Source of the DNA: Rubrobacter sp.
Lineage (GTDB): Bacteria; Actinomycetota; Rubrobacteria; Rubrobacterales; Rubrobacteraceae
NCBI GenBank assembly: GCA_016781705.1
Contig: JADDPV010000116.1
Span: 1-6,189, forward strand
Length of the DNA: 6,189 nt
Direction: 5' to 3'
Shown here: positions 1-5,533 of the stretch, in pieces
How the letters are laid out: every line of letters begins with the position of its first letter
Position numbering within the stretch: position 1 is the stretch's first letter
The notes under the pieces: generated by a model
What the model was told of the DNA's origin: nothing
Seen by the model: the letters and a program-made list of their open reading frames with translations, nothing else
Database searches by the model: none
Translations under genes and position numbers: made by a program

Positions 1-865
1 TCCCCGTCTCACCGAAGCGGCGCACCTCGCGCTCGTCGAGGTGGACGCAGTGGGCGAGCCAGACGTCTCCGCCGAGCCAGCCCAACTCCTCCAGGTACTC
101 GACGGGCCGGACGCCGAAACTCTTTAGGCAGAACGCCTCCTCGTCCTCCGTTTCGGCGAGGTGGGTGTGCAGGCGGACGCCGCGCCGCCGCGCGAGCTCC
201 GCCGACTCGGCCATCAGTTCGCGCGTGACGGAGAACGGCGAGCACGGGGCGAGGGCCATCTTCAGCATCGCGTCCGGCGAGGGGTCGTGGTAGCGGTCGA
301 TGGCGGCCTCGCTTGCGGCCAGGATCTCGTCGCGCCCCTCGACGATCGAGTCGGGCGGCAGGCCCCCCCGGGATTTGCCGAGGTCCATCGAGCCGCGCGT
401 GGGGTGAAAACGCAGCCCGATCTCCGTCGCGGCCTCCACCTCGGCGGCCAGAAGATCCCCCGCTCCCCTGGGGAAGACGTAGTGGTGGTCCATGGAGGTA
501 GAGCAGCCGGAGGAGGCCAGAGCCGCGAGCCCCGCGCGGGCGGCGGCGTGTTCGATCTCCTCGTCCACGTGCGCCCAGATGGGGTACAGCTCGACGAGCC
601 ATTCGAAGAGGGTCGCCTCCTGCGCCATCCCGCGCGTCGCCCACTGGTACAGGTGATGATGACAGTTCACGAGCCCCGGCGTCGCGAGGCACCCCCGGCC
701 ATCGAAGCGCACCGTCTCCCTACCCGGCCCCTCCGGCGCCGGTCCGCTACCCACGGCGATTATGCGGTTCCCCTCGATCACCACGTGTCCGCTCTCGTGC
801 TCCGTCCCCGCCGCATCGACGGTTGCTACGGCGCAGCCCTCGACGACGATCCGCGGAGCGCTCAT
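1..865 (-). CDS. 8-oxoguanine deaminase-like amidohydrolase (C-terminus beyond window)
   Basis: Predicted cytoplasmic metal-dependent aminohydrolase that would convert 8-oxoguanine to urate and ammonia. The first 288 residues are visible. A short N-terminal beta-sandwich segment leads to GLVNCHHHLYQW (residues 64-75), whose HxH pair H69/H71 is the first metal-binding motif. The Gln after the His triplet is typical of 8-oxoguanine deaminases rather than guanine deaminases. HTHLAETE at 233-240 supplies the third metal His (H235) and the catalytic Glu (E238), and AHCVHLD at 271-277 supplies the next His (H272). The final metal Asp and the C-terminus lie left of the window; family members are about 450 residues long. 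The ATG start overlaps the stop of the upstream [2Fe-2S] subunit gene as ATGA, implying translational coupling. Alternatives are other TrzA/AtzB-like deaminases. The xanthine dehydrogenase neighbours favour the urate-forming assignment. Confidence 0.87.
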   Translation of the reverse strand, partial: MSAPRIVVEGCAVATVDAAGTEHESGHVVIEGNRIIAVGSGPAPEGPGRETVRFDGRGCLATPGLVNCHHHLYQWATRGMAQEATLFEWLVELYPIWAHVDEEIEHAAARAGLAALASSGCSTSMDHHYVFPRGAGDLLAAEVEAATEIGLRFHPTRGSMDLGKSRGGLPPDSIVEGRDEILAASEAAIDRYHDPSPDAMLKMALAPCSPFSVTRELMAESAELARRRGVRLHTHLAETEDEEAFCLKSFGVRPVEYLEELGWLGGDVWLAHCVHLDEREVRRFGETG

Positions 866-1332
866 GCCGACCCCATCTTCCGCGACGCGAGCCGGACCGC
901 GTCGAGGATCTTCGCGTAGCCCGTGCAGCGGCAGAGGTTGCCGGCGAGGGCCTCCCGGATCTCCGCGTCGGAGGGTCTCGGGTTCCGTTGCAGCAGGTCA
1001 TGGGTGGCGACGACGAAGCCGGGCGTGCAGAAGCCGCACTGCACCCCGCCGGCTTCCAGAAAGGCCTCCTGGACCGGGTGCAGTCCATCCTCCCCGGCGA
1101 GGCCCTCGACCGTCAGGATCTCACGCCCCTCGGCCTGCCCGGCGAGCACGAGGCACGAAGTGACGAGCACGCCGTCCATGTAAACCGAACAGGAGCCGCA
1201 CTCGCCCTGCAGGCAGGCGTTCTTGGAACCGGGCAGCCCGAGCCTCTCCCGCAGCACGTACAGGAGGCTCTCGCCCTCCCAAACGTTCTCCGCCTCGCGC
1301 TCCTCCCCGTTGACGATGCACGAAAGCCGCAC
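862..1332 (-). CDS. Xanthine dehydrogenase-family [2Fe-2S] subunit
   Basis: Small electron-transfer subunit (156 aa, normal for the family) of a molybdenum hydroxylase, carrying two [2Fe-2S] clusters. The N-terminal plant-ferredoxin-type domain has C40, C45, C48 and C60 (GECGSCS around C45/C48). The C-terminal helical domain has GVQCGFCTPG (C99, C102) and NLCRCTGY (C134, C136); Q98 is the residue that contacts the pterin in relatives. It would pass electrons from the molybdenum centre to the FAD subunit. The GTG start was chosen because it overlaps the upstream TAG as TAGTG. It is preceded by an AGGGGGT ribosome binding site, and homologous sequence (RLSCIVNGEE) begins there. The frame is open further upstream to 1617, but that part is arginine-rich antisense-style sequence inside the FAD-subunit gene. 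Substrate specificity cannot be read from this subunit; the purine assignment comes from the neighbouring deaminase. Confidence 0.95.
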   Translation of the reverse strand: MRLSCIVNGEEREAENVWEGESLLYVLRERLGLPGSKNACLQGECGSCSVYMDGVLVTSCLVLAGQAEGREILTVEGLAGEDGLHPVQEAFLEAGGVQCGFCTPGFVVATHDLLQRNPRPSDAEIREALAGNLCRCTGYAKILDAVRLASRKMGSA

Positions 1333-2204
1333 TACGGACCCCCTCTCCGGTACTCGTCCCAGGCCCATCCCAGCGAGCGGCGAGCGAGCACGCCCACGGC
1401 GTAGGTCCGGTAGGCGGCGGTCCCCCGCACGTCGTCGATGGGACGCGCCGCGGTCGCGACGATCTCCCCGAAGCGCCCGAGGACCGCATCGTTCAAGGGC
1501 TCGCGCGTCTCCCACAGGCCGCCTTCGGCGAGGACGCCTTCGATGAACCGCTCGGCCTCCGTGGCGCGAATCGGCGTCGGGCCGGCCGAGCCGATGCACG
1601 CTCCGATGCTCCCCCACTCGGGGTGCAGGGCGAGGCCGAAGGAGCAGACCGCGATCACCATGGCGTTGCGCGTGCCGACCTTGGCGTACTGCTGGGGTCC
1701 CGTGGCGCGGGACATCCTGAAGGCCGAGATAAGCTCGTCCGGCCGGAGGACGTTCCTCTTCGGGCCCGTGACGAACTCGGAGACGGGGACGCGGCGGGTG
1801 CCGTCCGTGGAGGAGAGCTCCACCTCGGCGTCCGAGGCGTAGAGGGGCGGGAGGCCGTCGCCGGCCGGGGAGGAGGTGCCGAGGTTGCCCCCGACGGTGC
1901 CGCGGTTTCGGATCTGGGGCGAGCCGACCGTCCGGGAGGCCATCGCAAGACCCGGCAAGTCAGCGCCTAGCTCGGCGACGATCCGGTTGTAGGTGACCCC
2001 GGCGCCTACGCGTACGTGGCCGTTCTCGGGTGCCCATTCGCCGAGTTCGGGGACGCGCGAGAGGTCGAGCACCGTTTTCGGCCGCCCACGGTCGAAGTTG
2101 ATCTCGACCATCAGGTCCGTGCCGCCCGAGATGGGTACCGCCTCGGGATGTGCCGCCTTTGCCTCCAGAGCCTCCCACAAGCTCGAGGGTTGGAGAAATT
2201 CCAC
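1332..2204 (-). CDS. Xanthine dehydrogenase-family FAD-binding subunit (subunit M)
   Basis: FAD subunit (290 aa, usual length) of a three-subunit molybdenum hydroxylase. It takes electrons from the [2Fe-2S] subunit and passes them to NAD+ or another acceptor in the cytoplasm. The N-terminal FAD-binding half has ISGGTDLMVE (25-34) and TVGSPQIRNRGTVGGNL (92-108), the two flavin-binding signatures of the CO dehydrogenase/xanthine dehydrogenase medium subunits. The C-terminal domain ends with ARPIDDVRGTAAYR (253-266), typical of the CO_deh_flav_C fold. It is the first gene of the minus-strand operon. The GTG start is preceded by GAAGGGGGT about 7 nt away, and translation from it begins with the family-typical MEFLQPSSLWEAL. 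The downstream gene starts inside its stop codon. A CO dehydrogenase or another hydroxylase is possible, but the linked 8-oxoguanine deaminase favours purine oxidation. Confidence 0.93.
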   Translation of the reverse strand: MEFLQPSSLWEALEAKAAHPEAVPISGGTDLMVEINFDRGRPKTVLDLSRVPELGEWAPENGHVRVGAGVTYNRIVAELGADLPGLAMASRTVGSPQIRNRGTVGGNLGTSSPAGDGLPPLYASDAEVELSSTDGTRRVPVSEFVTGPKRNVLRPDELISAFRMSRATGPQQYAKVGTRNAMVIAVCSFGLALHPEWGSIGACIGSAGPTPIRATEAERFIEGVLAEGGLWETREPLNDAVLGRFGEIVATAARPIDDVRGTAAYRTYAVGVLARRSLGWAWDEYRRGGP

Positions 2205-2220
2205 CTAAAGTACCCCCTTC

Positions 2221-2239
2221 CATAGTCAAGTTCACTATG
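2221..2239. promoter_or_regulatory. 19-bp near-perfect palindrome, candidate operator
   Basis: CATAGTCAAGTTCACTATG is symmetric except for its centre and one pair (positions 7 and 13). It is unusually AT-rich for this genome. It lies 17-35 nt upstream of the GTG of the FAD-subunit gene, immediately before its ribosome binding site and downstream of the predicted promoter. It has the size and symmetry of a dimeric repressor site (GntR- or TetR-like). In RNA it could instead form a small hairpin near the ribosome binding site. No regulator gene is visible in the window. Confidence 0.5.
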
Positions 2240-2248
2240 TCGGAAGAT

Positions 2249-2289
2249 CCGGCTAGGTGATCGTCCCCACGCGCCTTCTCCTTCTCCCC
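2249..2289. repeat. Imperfect direct repeat, copy A (leader of purine operon)
   Basis: This 41-nt unit starts CCGGCTAGGTGATCGT and ends ACGCGCCTTCTCCTTCT followed by CCCC. It matches copy B (2301-2342) at 15 of the first 16 and 20 of the last 21 positions. The two conserved blocks are separated by a variable 4-5 nt. It lies between the predicted minus-strand promoter and the FAD-subunit start, so it is probably transcribed as part of the leader. Confidence 0.75.
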
Positions 2290-2300
2290 GGGAGGGAGTA

Positions 2301-2342
2301 CCGGCCAGGTGATCGTGCGCGACGCGCCTTTTCCTTCTCCCC
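2301..2342. repeat. Imperfect direct repeat, copy B (leader of purine operon)
   Basis: Second copy of the leader repeat, beginning CCGGCCAGGTGATCGT. It is offset from copy A by 52 nt in the left block and 53 nt in the right block, close to five helical turns. It is enclosed by a 7-bp inverted repeat, GTACCGG (2298-2304) and CCGGTAC (2350-2356). A further CCTG/CAGG pair lies inside, so on the minus-strand RNA this copy could sit within a stem. Function unknown. Confidence 0.75.
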
Positions 2343-2380
2343 TGCATTCCCGGTACGGACCCGCCGTTCCGGGTCGCGGG

Positions 2381-2410
2381 AGTATACGAGCCTGATGCCT
2401 TTTGTGTCAA
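2381..2410 (-). promoter_or_regulatory. Sigma-70-type promoter for the xanthine dehydrogenase operon
   Basis: On the minus strand, TTGACA (2410-2405, a perfect -35) is followed after 18 nt by TATACT (2386-2381, five of six matches to -10). Transcription would start near 2374, giving a leader of about 170 nt before the GTG of the FAD-subunit gene. Such a close consensus match is conspicuous in this GC-rich DNA and is correctly oriented for the operon. Confidence 0.72.
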
Positions 2411-2417
2411 CGTCACC

Positions 2418-2483
2418 CGGACGCGTTACACGCCCCGCATACGGCGAGGCGAAGAGGGCTCCGGCCCCGGGTAGGCGCGTCCG
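2418..2483. repeat. 8-bp inverted repeat between the divergent promoters
   Basis: CGGACGCG (2418-2425) is repeated inverted as CGCGTCCG (2476-2483), 50 nt apart. The left arm sits beside the minus-strand -35 element and the right arm is about 22 nt upstream of the plus-strand TATAAA. It could be a pair of regulator half-sites, but GC-rich 8-mers can recur by chance. Confidence 0.25.
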
Positions 2484-2505
2484 AGATGGGAGGATGGGCC
2501 GAGGG

Positions 2506-2511
2506 TATAAA
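2506..2511 (+). promoter_or_regulatory. Candidate -10 element for the aldo/keto reductase gene
   Basis: TATAAA stands out in GC-rich surroundings (GAGGGTATAAAAAGGGGG), 48 nt before the TTG start. No good TTGACA-like -35 lies 16-18 nt upstream. The overlapping GGGTAT resembles the -10 of SigB-type stress sigma factors, but the matching GTTT -35 is also missing. An activator-dependent or alternative-sigma promoter is possible. Confidence 0.4.
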
Positions 2512-2526
2512 AAGGGGGCAAGCGCG

Positions 2527-2562
2527 ATGAAGCGTGGAACTCACGCAAGGAACGAGTTTTGA
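2527..2562 (+). CDS. Possible 11-codon leader ORF overlapping the reductase start
   Basis: An ATG at 2527 opens an 11-residue frame (MKRGTHARNEF). Its TGA (2560-2562) overlaps the TTG start of the aldo/keto reductase (2559-2561). The position would allow translational coupling. It has no strong ribosome binding site of its own and could equally be chance. Confidence 0.15.
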   Translation: MKRGTHARNEF

Positions 2563-3440
2563 CTGAACGCGGTACGGAACAGAGCGCGGCGGCGAGCGGG
2601 ACCTTCGCCATCGGCGGAGACCTGACGGTGAACCGCCTCGGCTTCGGGGCGATGAGGATCACGGGGAAGGGGATCTGGGGCGAGCCCGCGGACCCCGACG
2701 AGGCGCGGGCCGTCCTCAGGCGCGCCGTCGAGCTCGGCGTGAACCTTATAGACACCGCCGACTCCTACGGCCCCGACGTCTCCGAGCGCCTCATAGGCGA
2801 GACGCTCGCCCCCTACCCCGAAGACGTGGTGATTGCCACGAAGGCCGGGCTCGTGCGCCCGGGACCGAGCCAGTGGGACCCGGACGGCCGCCCCGAGCAT
2901 ATACGCGAGGCCATCGAGGGGAGCCTGACGAGGCTCAAGCTGGAGAGCATCGACCTCTACCAGCTACACCGCATCGACCCGAAGGTCCCGATGGAGGATC
3001 AGGTGGGGACGATGGCCGAGCTTCGAGACGAGGGCAAGGTGCGCCACGTCGGCCTCTCGGAGGTCGGGGTCGAGGAGATCGAGGGGGCCCGCCGGATCGT
3101 GCCGATCGCCACGGTTCAGAACCGTTACAACCTCACCGACCGCGGCCACGAGGACGTCCTCGACTTCTGCGAGCGCGAGGGGATCGGCTTCGTGCCCTGG
3201 TTCCCCCTGGCGACGGGCAGCCTCGCCCGGCCCGGCAGCCCCCTCGACGAGATCGCCTCCAGCCGCGGCGTCGCGCCGGGACAGGTCGCGCTGGCCTGGC
3301 TCTTGCGCCGCTCCCCCGTCATGCTCCCCATCCCCGGCACCTCCTCCGTCGAGCACCTGGAGGAGAACATTGCCGCCGCGTCAATCGAGCTCACCGATGA
3401 GGAGTTCGAGGAGCTGTCGAAGATAACCTCAGGGGCCTAA
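2559..3440 (+). CDS. Aldo/keto reductase
   Basis: NAD(P)H-dependent oxidoreductase with a TIM-barrel fold (293 aa), predicted to reduce aldehydes or ketones in the cytoplasm. The catalytic tetrad is complete: D65 and Y70 in NLIDTADSYG, K95 in VIATKAG, and H137 in LYQLHRID. LPIPGTSS (256-263) near the C-terminus is the usual cofactor phosphate-binding segment. The closest style is the bacterial AKR group related to YdhF/Tas-like reductases; the substrate is unknown. The TTG start follows AAGGA with 7 nt spacing. The first 20 residues are a variable lead before the barrel. The gene is divergent from the purine operon and stands alone, followed by a strong hairpin. A link to purine metabolism is not indicated beyond the shared intergenic region. 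Confidence 0.92.
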   Translation: MTERGTEQSAAASGTFAIGGDLTVNRLGFGAMRITGKGIWGEPADPDEARAVLRRAVELGVNLIDTADSYGPDVSERLIGETLAPYPEDVVIATKAGLVRPGPSQWDPDGRPEHIREAIEGSLTRLKLESIDLYQLHRIDPKVPMEDQVGTMAELRDEGKVRHVGLSEVGVEEIEGARRIVPIATVQNRYNLTDRGHEDVLDFCEREGIGFVPWFPLATGSLARPGSPLDEIASSRGVAPGQVALAWLLRRSPVMLPIPGTSSVEHLEENIAAASIELTDEEFEELSKITSGA

Positions 3441-3506
3441 CAGGCTCCCGGGCGCGTCCGAACTCCCGGTCGCCCGGCGGTCAAGCGAGGCCACGGGAAC
3501 GCGGAA

Positions 3507-3547
3507 GAACGGGGGTGCGGGCAAGTAGAACGCCCGCACCCCCGTTC
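3507..3547 (+). terminator. 16-bp hairpin after the aldo/keto reductase gene
   Basis: GAACGGGGGTGCGGGC (3507-3522) pairs perfectly with GCCCGCACCCCCGTTC (3532-3547) around a 9-nt loop. It lies 66 nt after the reductase stop codon. There is no T-tract, as is common for hairpin terminators in high-GC actinobacteria. The structure is symmetric, so it could act on either strand, but only the plus-strand gene reads into it here. Confidence 0.7.
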
Positions 3548-3820
3548 GCTTCGCATGGCGGTACGGTAGCCGCTCTCCTCCCTTATCCTCGTTCGTGGTG
3601 GCGCTGTGCGGGTTGTGGGGTCGCAGCGAGGCGGCGCTGAACAGGGTGGTCGCCTCGCGAGGCACCCCCAAGCTCCCCCGCTGAGGCGGTTTGCGAGTAA
3701 AACGCGTTGGTCAGGCTCTCAGCCCTCTGCCGGGTGGCGTGGCCGCTTCCCGAAGCGGGACTCGAACCGACGTATGAGGTAGGTCCCCCGAAGCCGCTGT
3801 GGGTTTATGGGAAGCTTTGT
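3548..3820. other. Intergenic stretch without a convincing gene
   Basis: No reading frame here looks like a conserved protein on either strand. Features seen are a 12-bp perfect palindrome, GCCTCGCGAGGC (3652-3663), and a 16-nt palindrome (3743-3758). Next to the latter is a T-arm-like segment whose minus-strand reading is GGTTCGAGTCCCGC. The nonamer CCGACGTAT at 3767-3775 recurs at 3847-3855. No tRNA or known RNA could be completed. Confidence 0.5.
3743..3758. repeat. 16-nt palindrome beside a tRNA T-arm-like fragment
   Basis: CCGCTTC and GAAGCGG (7-bp arms) flank a central CC. The right arm runs into GGGACTCGAACC (3757-3768), which on the minus strand reads like a tRNA T-loop and 3' strand. 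Matching acceptor, D and anticodon arms are not found. Confidence 0.45.
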
Positions 3821-3896
3821 AGCCGCCCCCCGCGGACGGGTTCCCGCCGACGTATCCATGGACGGGAACCTCGGGCCGGGGCTCTATCCGGCGGCT
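3821..3896. other. Nested inverted repeats, candidate structured element
   Basis: Three complementary segments nest in order. AGCCGCC (3821-3827) pairs with GGCGGCT (3890-3896). CCCCG (3828-3832) pairs with CGGGG (3877-3881). GGTTCCCG (3839-3846) pairs with CGGGAACC (3863-3870). The apical loop itself contains TCCATGGA. Together these give a 76-nt extended stem with internal bulges. It could be a structured RNA, a terminator-like element or a DNA-level regulatory site. No known RNA family is recognised, and GC-rich sequence makes chance pairing easier. Confidence 0.4.
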
Positions 3897-3914
3897 TGGA
3901 ATGGGGCCCGGTGA

Positions 3915-3931
3915 GGTAGAAGTCTTCTACC
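3915..3931. promoter_or_regulatory. Perfect 17-nt palindrome, candidate operator for the VOC gene
   Basis: GGTAGAAGTCTTCTACC is perfectly symmetric (8-bp arms around one T), 69 nt upstream of the ATG of the VOC gene. A weak promoter-like pair, TTGGAA (3896-3901) and TAGAAG (3917-3922), overlaps it, although the 15-nt spacing is short. The layout fits a MarR/TetR-type repressor site covering a -10 region. No cognate regulator gene is in the window. Confidence 0.5.
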
Positions 3932-4000
3932 GCCGTCGGAGCGAGTTCGTCCCGCGGCGTAAGCTTGGGCTCGGAGTGTAGGATCAGGGAAGGAAGAAAC

Positions 4001-4501
4001 ATGAAGGAAGCATCCGTACCTGCGGGAACGCACATAGGTCACGTACACCTCAAGGTCTCCGATCTGGAGCGGGCCATAACCTTCTACACGGACCTTTTGG
4101 GCTTCGAGCTTATGGTCAAGTTCGAGGGGGAGGCGGCCTTCCTGTCTGCGGGCGGCTACCACCACCACATCGGCCTGAACACCTGGGGGAGCGAGGGCGG
4201 GAGCCCGCCCCCTCCCGGCACGACCGGCCTCTACCACTTCGCCATAAATTACCCGACGCGCCGCGACCTGGCCGTCGCCCTCCGGCGCTTGCTCGAAGCG
4301 AGCTGGACCATCGACGGCGCCTCCGACCACGGGACGCACGAGGCGATCTACTTTCGCGACCCCGACCACAACGGCATCGAGCTCGCCTGGGACCGGAACC
4401 GGAGCGAGTGGCCGCAACAGGATGGCAAGCTGATCTTCAACAGGCGCCCTCTCGACTTCGACGGCCTGCTCGGCGAGCTCGAAGACCCGGTCTCCCGATG
4501 A
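4001..4501 (+). CDS. VOC-family metalloprotein (glyoxalase/extradiol dioxygenase-like)
   Basis: Single vicinal-oxygen-chelate module (166 aa) with two beta-alpha-beta-beta-beta units. The likely metal ligands are H14 (HIGHVHLKVSDLE), H79 (GLYHFAI) and E127 (NGIELAW), the two-His-one-Glu set of extradiol dioxygenases and glyoxalases. The conserved block HHHIGLNTW (54-62) followed by a Pro-rich turn and FRDPDHNGIELAWDR (118-132) resembles the N-terminal half of CatE-like catechol 2,3-dioxygenases, which normally have two such modules. This protein stops after one, so it would need to dimerise or have another activity. The ATG start is supported by AAGGA with 6 nt spacing; an in-frame ATG at 3965 has no such support. 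The gene leads a plus-strand set with a reductase-like protein and a P450. The actual substrate is unknown. Confidence 0.88.
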   Translation: MKEASVPAGTHIGHVHLKVSDLERAITFYTDLLGFELMVKFEGEAAFLSAGGYHHHIGLNTWGSEGGSPPPPGTTGLYHFAINYPTRRDLAVALRRLLEASWTIDGASDHGTHEAIYFRDPDHNGIELAWDRNRSEWPQQDGKLIFNRRPLDFDGLLGELEDPVSR

Positions 4502-4571
4502 CGCGGACAAACCCTAGGCTCGGCGTACATAAGGGCTCGGGCCGCGTGCGGCGACCTGTAAGGCGCGAAGC

Positions 4572-5453
4572 GTGTCTCCGGGGGAGGGCTTGATCGGGGT
4601 GACCGGCGCGACCGGCGCCGTCGGCGGCAGGGTCGCGTCCCGCCTCGCGCAGGCGGGGCTGGCCCAGAAGCTCGTCGTACGGGACTCAGGTAGGGCACCG
4701 CGCCTGCCGGGGGCGGAGGTCGCGCAGGCCTCCTACGAAGACGCGGCGGCGATGCGCCTTGCCCTGTCGGGTGTGCGGACGCTCTTTCTGGTCTCGGGGA
4801 AGGAGGCGTTTCGCCGGGTGGAGCAGCACGTTACGGCGGTGGACGCCGCCGTCGCGGCGGGGGTCGAGCGCATCGTTTACCTGTCGTTCCTCGCCGCGGC
4901 GTCGGACGCGACGTTTACCTTCGCCCGCGACCACTTCCACACCGAGGAGCACGCTCGCGCGACGGGTCTGTCCCATGCCTTCCTCAGGCCGAGCCTCTAC
5001 GCCGACCTCGTGCCGCACTGGTGCGGCACCGACGGCATCATCCGGGGTCCGGCCGGCGAAGGGCGCGTGGCCTGGGTCGCCCGCGACGACCTCGCCGACG
5101 CCGCCACCGCCGTCCTGGTCGGTGAGGACGGGGAGCATGATGGCCGCACGTACGACGTGACCGGGCCGGAGGCGCTCACCCTGGCCGAGACCGCAGAGGT
5201 GCTCTCGGGTGCTACGGGACGGAGGATACGCTACGAGGAGGAGACGCCGGAGGAGGCACGAGCTTCGCGGGCGCCGAGCGGCGCTCCAGATTGGGAGATC
5301 GAGGGCTGGGCAACTTCGTACGCCGCCATAGCCACCGGCGAGATGGACGTCGTGAGCGACGCGGTCCGAAACCTGGCCGGACACGAGCCCCTGAGCCTCC
5401 CCGCCTACTTGCAGCGTCATCCCGAGAGCTACCGGCACCTCGTCTCTGCCTGA
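4572..5453 (+). CDS. NmrA-like SDR-family NAD(P)-binding protein
   Basis: Atypical short-chain dehydrogenase-like protein (293 aa) of the NmrA/quinone-oxidoreductase-2 group. The Rossmann signature GVTGATGAVGG (9-19) gives GxxGxxG at G12, G15 and G18, and R37 in VVRDS suits NADP(H). Conserved family blocks are YLSFLAAASDATFTFARDH (103-121), LRPSLYADLVP (138-148) and WVARDDLADAA (168-178). The usual SDR Tyr-xxx-Lys pair is not evident, so it may be a quinone or NADPH-sensing protein rather than a classical dehydrogenase. The GTG start follows TAAGG at 8 nt. A TTG at 4590 has GGAGG too close to be preferred. The gene begins 70 nt after the VOC gene and ends 80 nt before the P450 gene; co-transcription is likely but not proven. 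Confidence 0.87.
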   Translation: MSPGEGLIGVTGATGAVGGRVASRLAQAGLAQKLVVRDSGRAPRLPGAEVAQASYEDAAAMRLALSGVRTLFLVSGKEAFRRVEQHVTAVDAAVAAGVERIVYLSFLAAASDATFTFARDHFHTEEHARATGLSHAFLRPSLYADLVPHWCGTDGIIRGPAGEGRVAWVARDDLADAATAVLVGEDGEHDGRTYDVTGPEALTLAETAEVLSGATGRRIRYEEETPEEARASRAPSGAPDWEIEGWATSYAAIATGEMDVVSDAVRNLAGHEPLSLPAYLQRHPESYRHLVSA

Positions 5454-5533
5454 CCCCGAACGATCTATGCCCTGTGTTAGGTTGTGTTCCGCGCCCGCGG
5501 TAGCGCCGGGCGGATGGCTCGGAAAGGACGAAC

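Noticed and set aside
9..692. Long minus-strand reading frame with extreme Arg/Gly content
   Set aside because: It is out of frame with the amidohydrolase, whose frame carries clear metal-binding motifs across the same stretch. GC-rich DNA gives such shadow frames.
1333..1617. N-terminal extension of the [2Fe-2S] subunit
   Set aside because: The frame is open, but its translation is arginine-rich without family similarity and lies inside the FAD-subunit gene. The GTG at 1332 has a ribosome binding site and homologous sequence begins there.
2249..2342. Tandem guanidine-II (mini-ykkC) riboswitch
   Set aside because: Both leader repeats contain ACGA on the minus strand, like the ACGR loops of that class. 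The flanking bases do not form the required GC-rich stems around it: one copy has several mismatches and the other fails at the first pair.
2111..2416. Small protein encoded across the leader on the minus strand
   Set aside because: The frame crosses the repeats and runs into the FAD-subunit gene in another frame. Its composition looks noncoding, and its start at 2416 lies upstream of the predicted promoter.
3429..3671. Minus-strand ORF of 80 codons after the reductase
   Set aside because: It spans the terminator hairpin, has no family resemblance and overlaps the reductase end. It is probably chance.
3741..3840. Minus-strand tRNA gene
   Set aside because: Only a T-arm-like segment fits, and even its stem has a C-C mismatch and a G-T pair. 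No anticodon stem, D-arm or 5' acceptor strand could be matched upstream.
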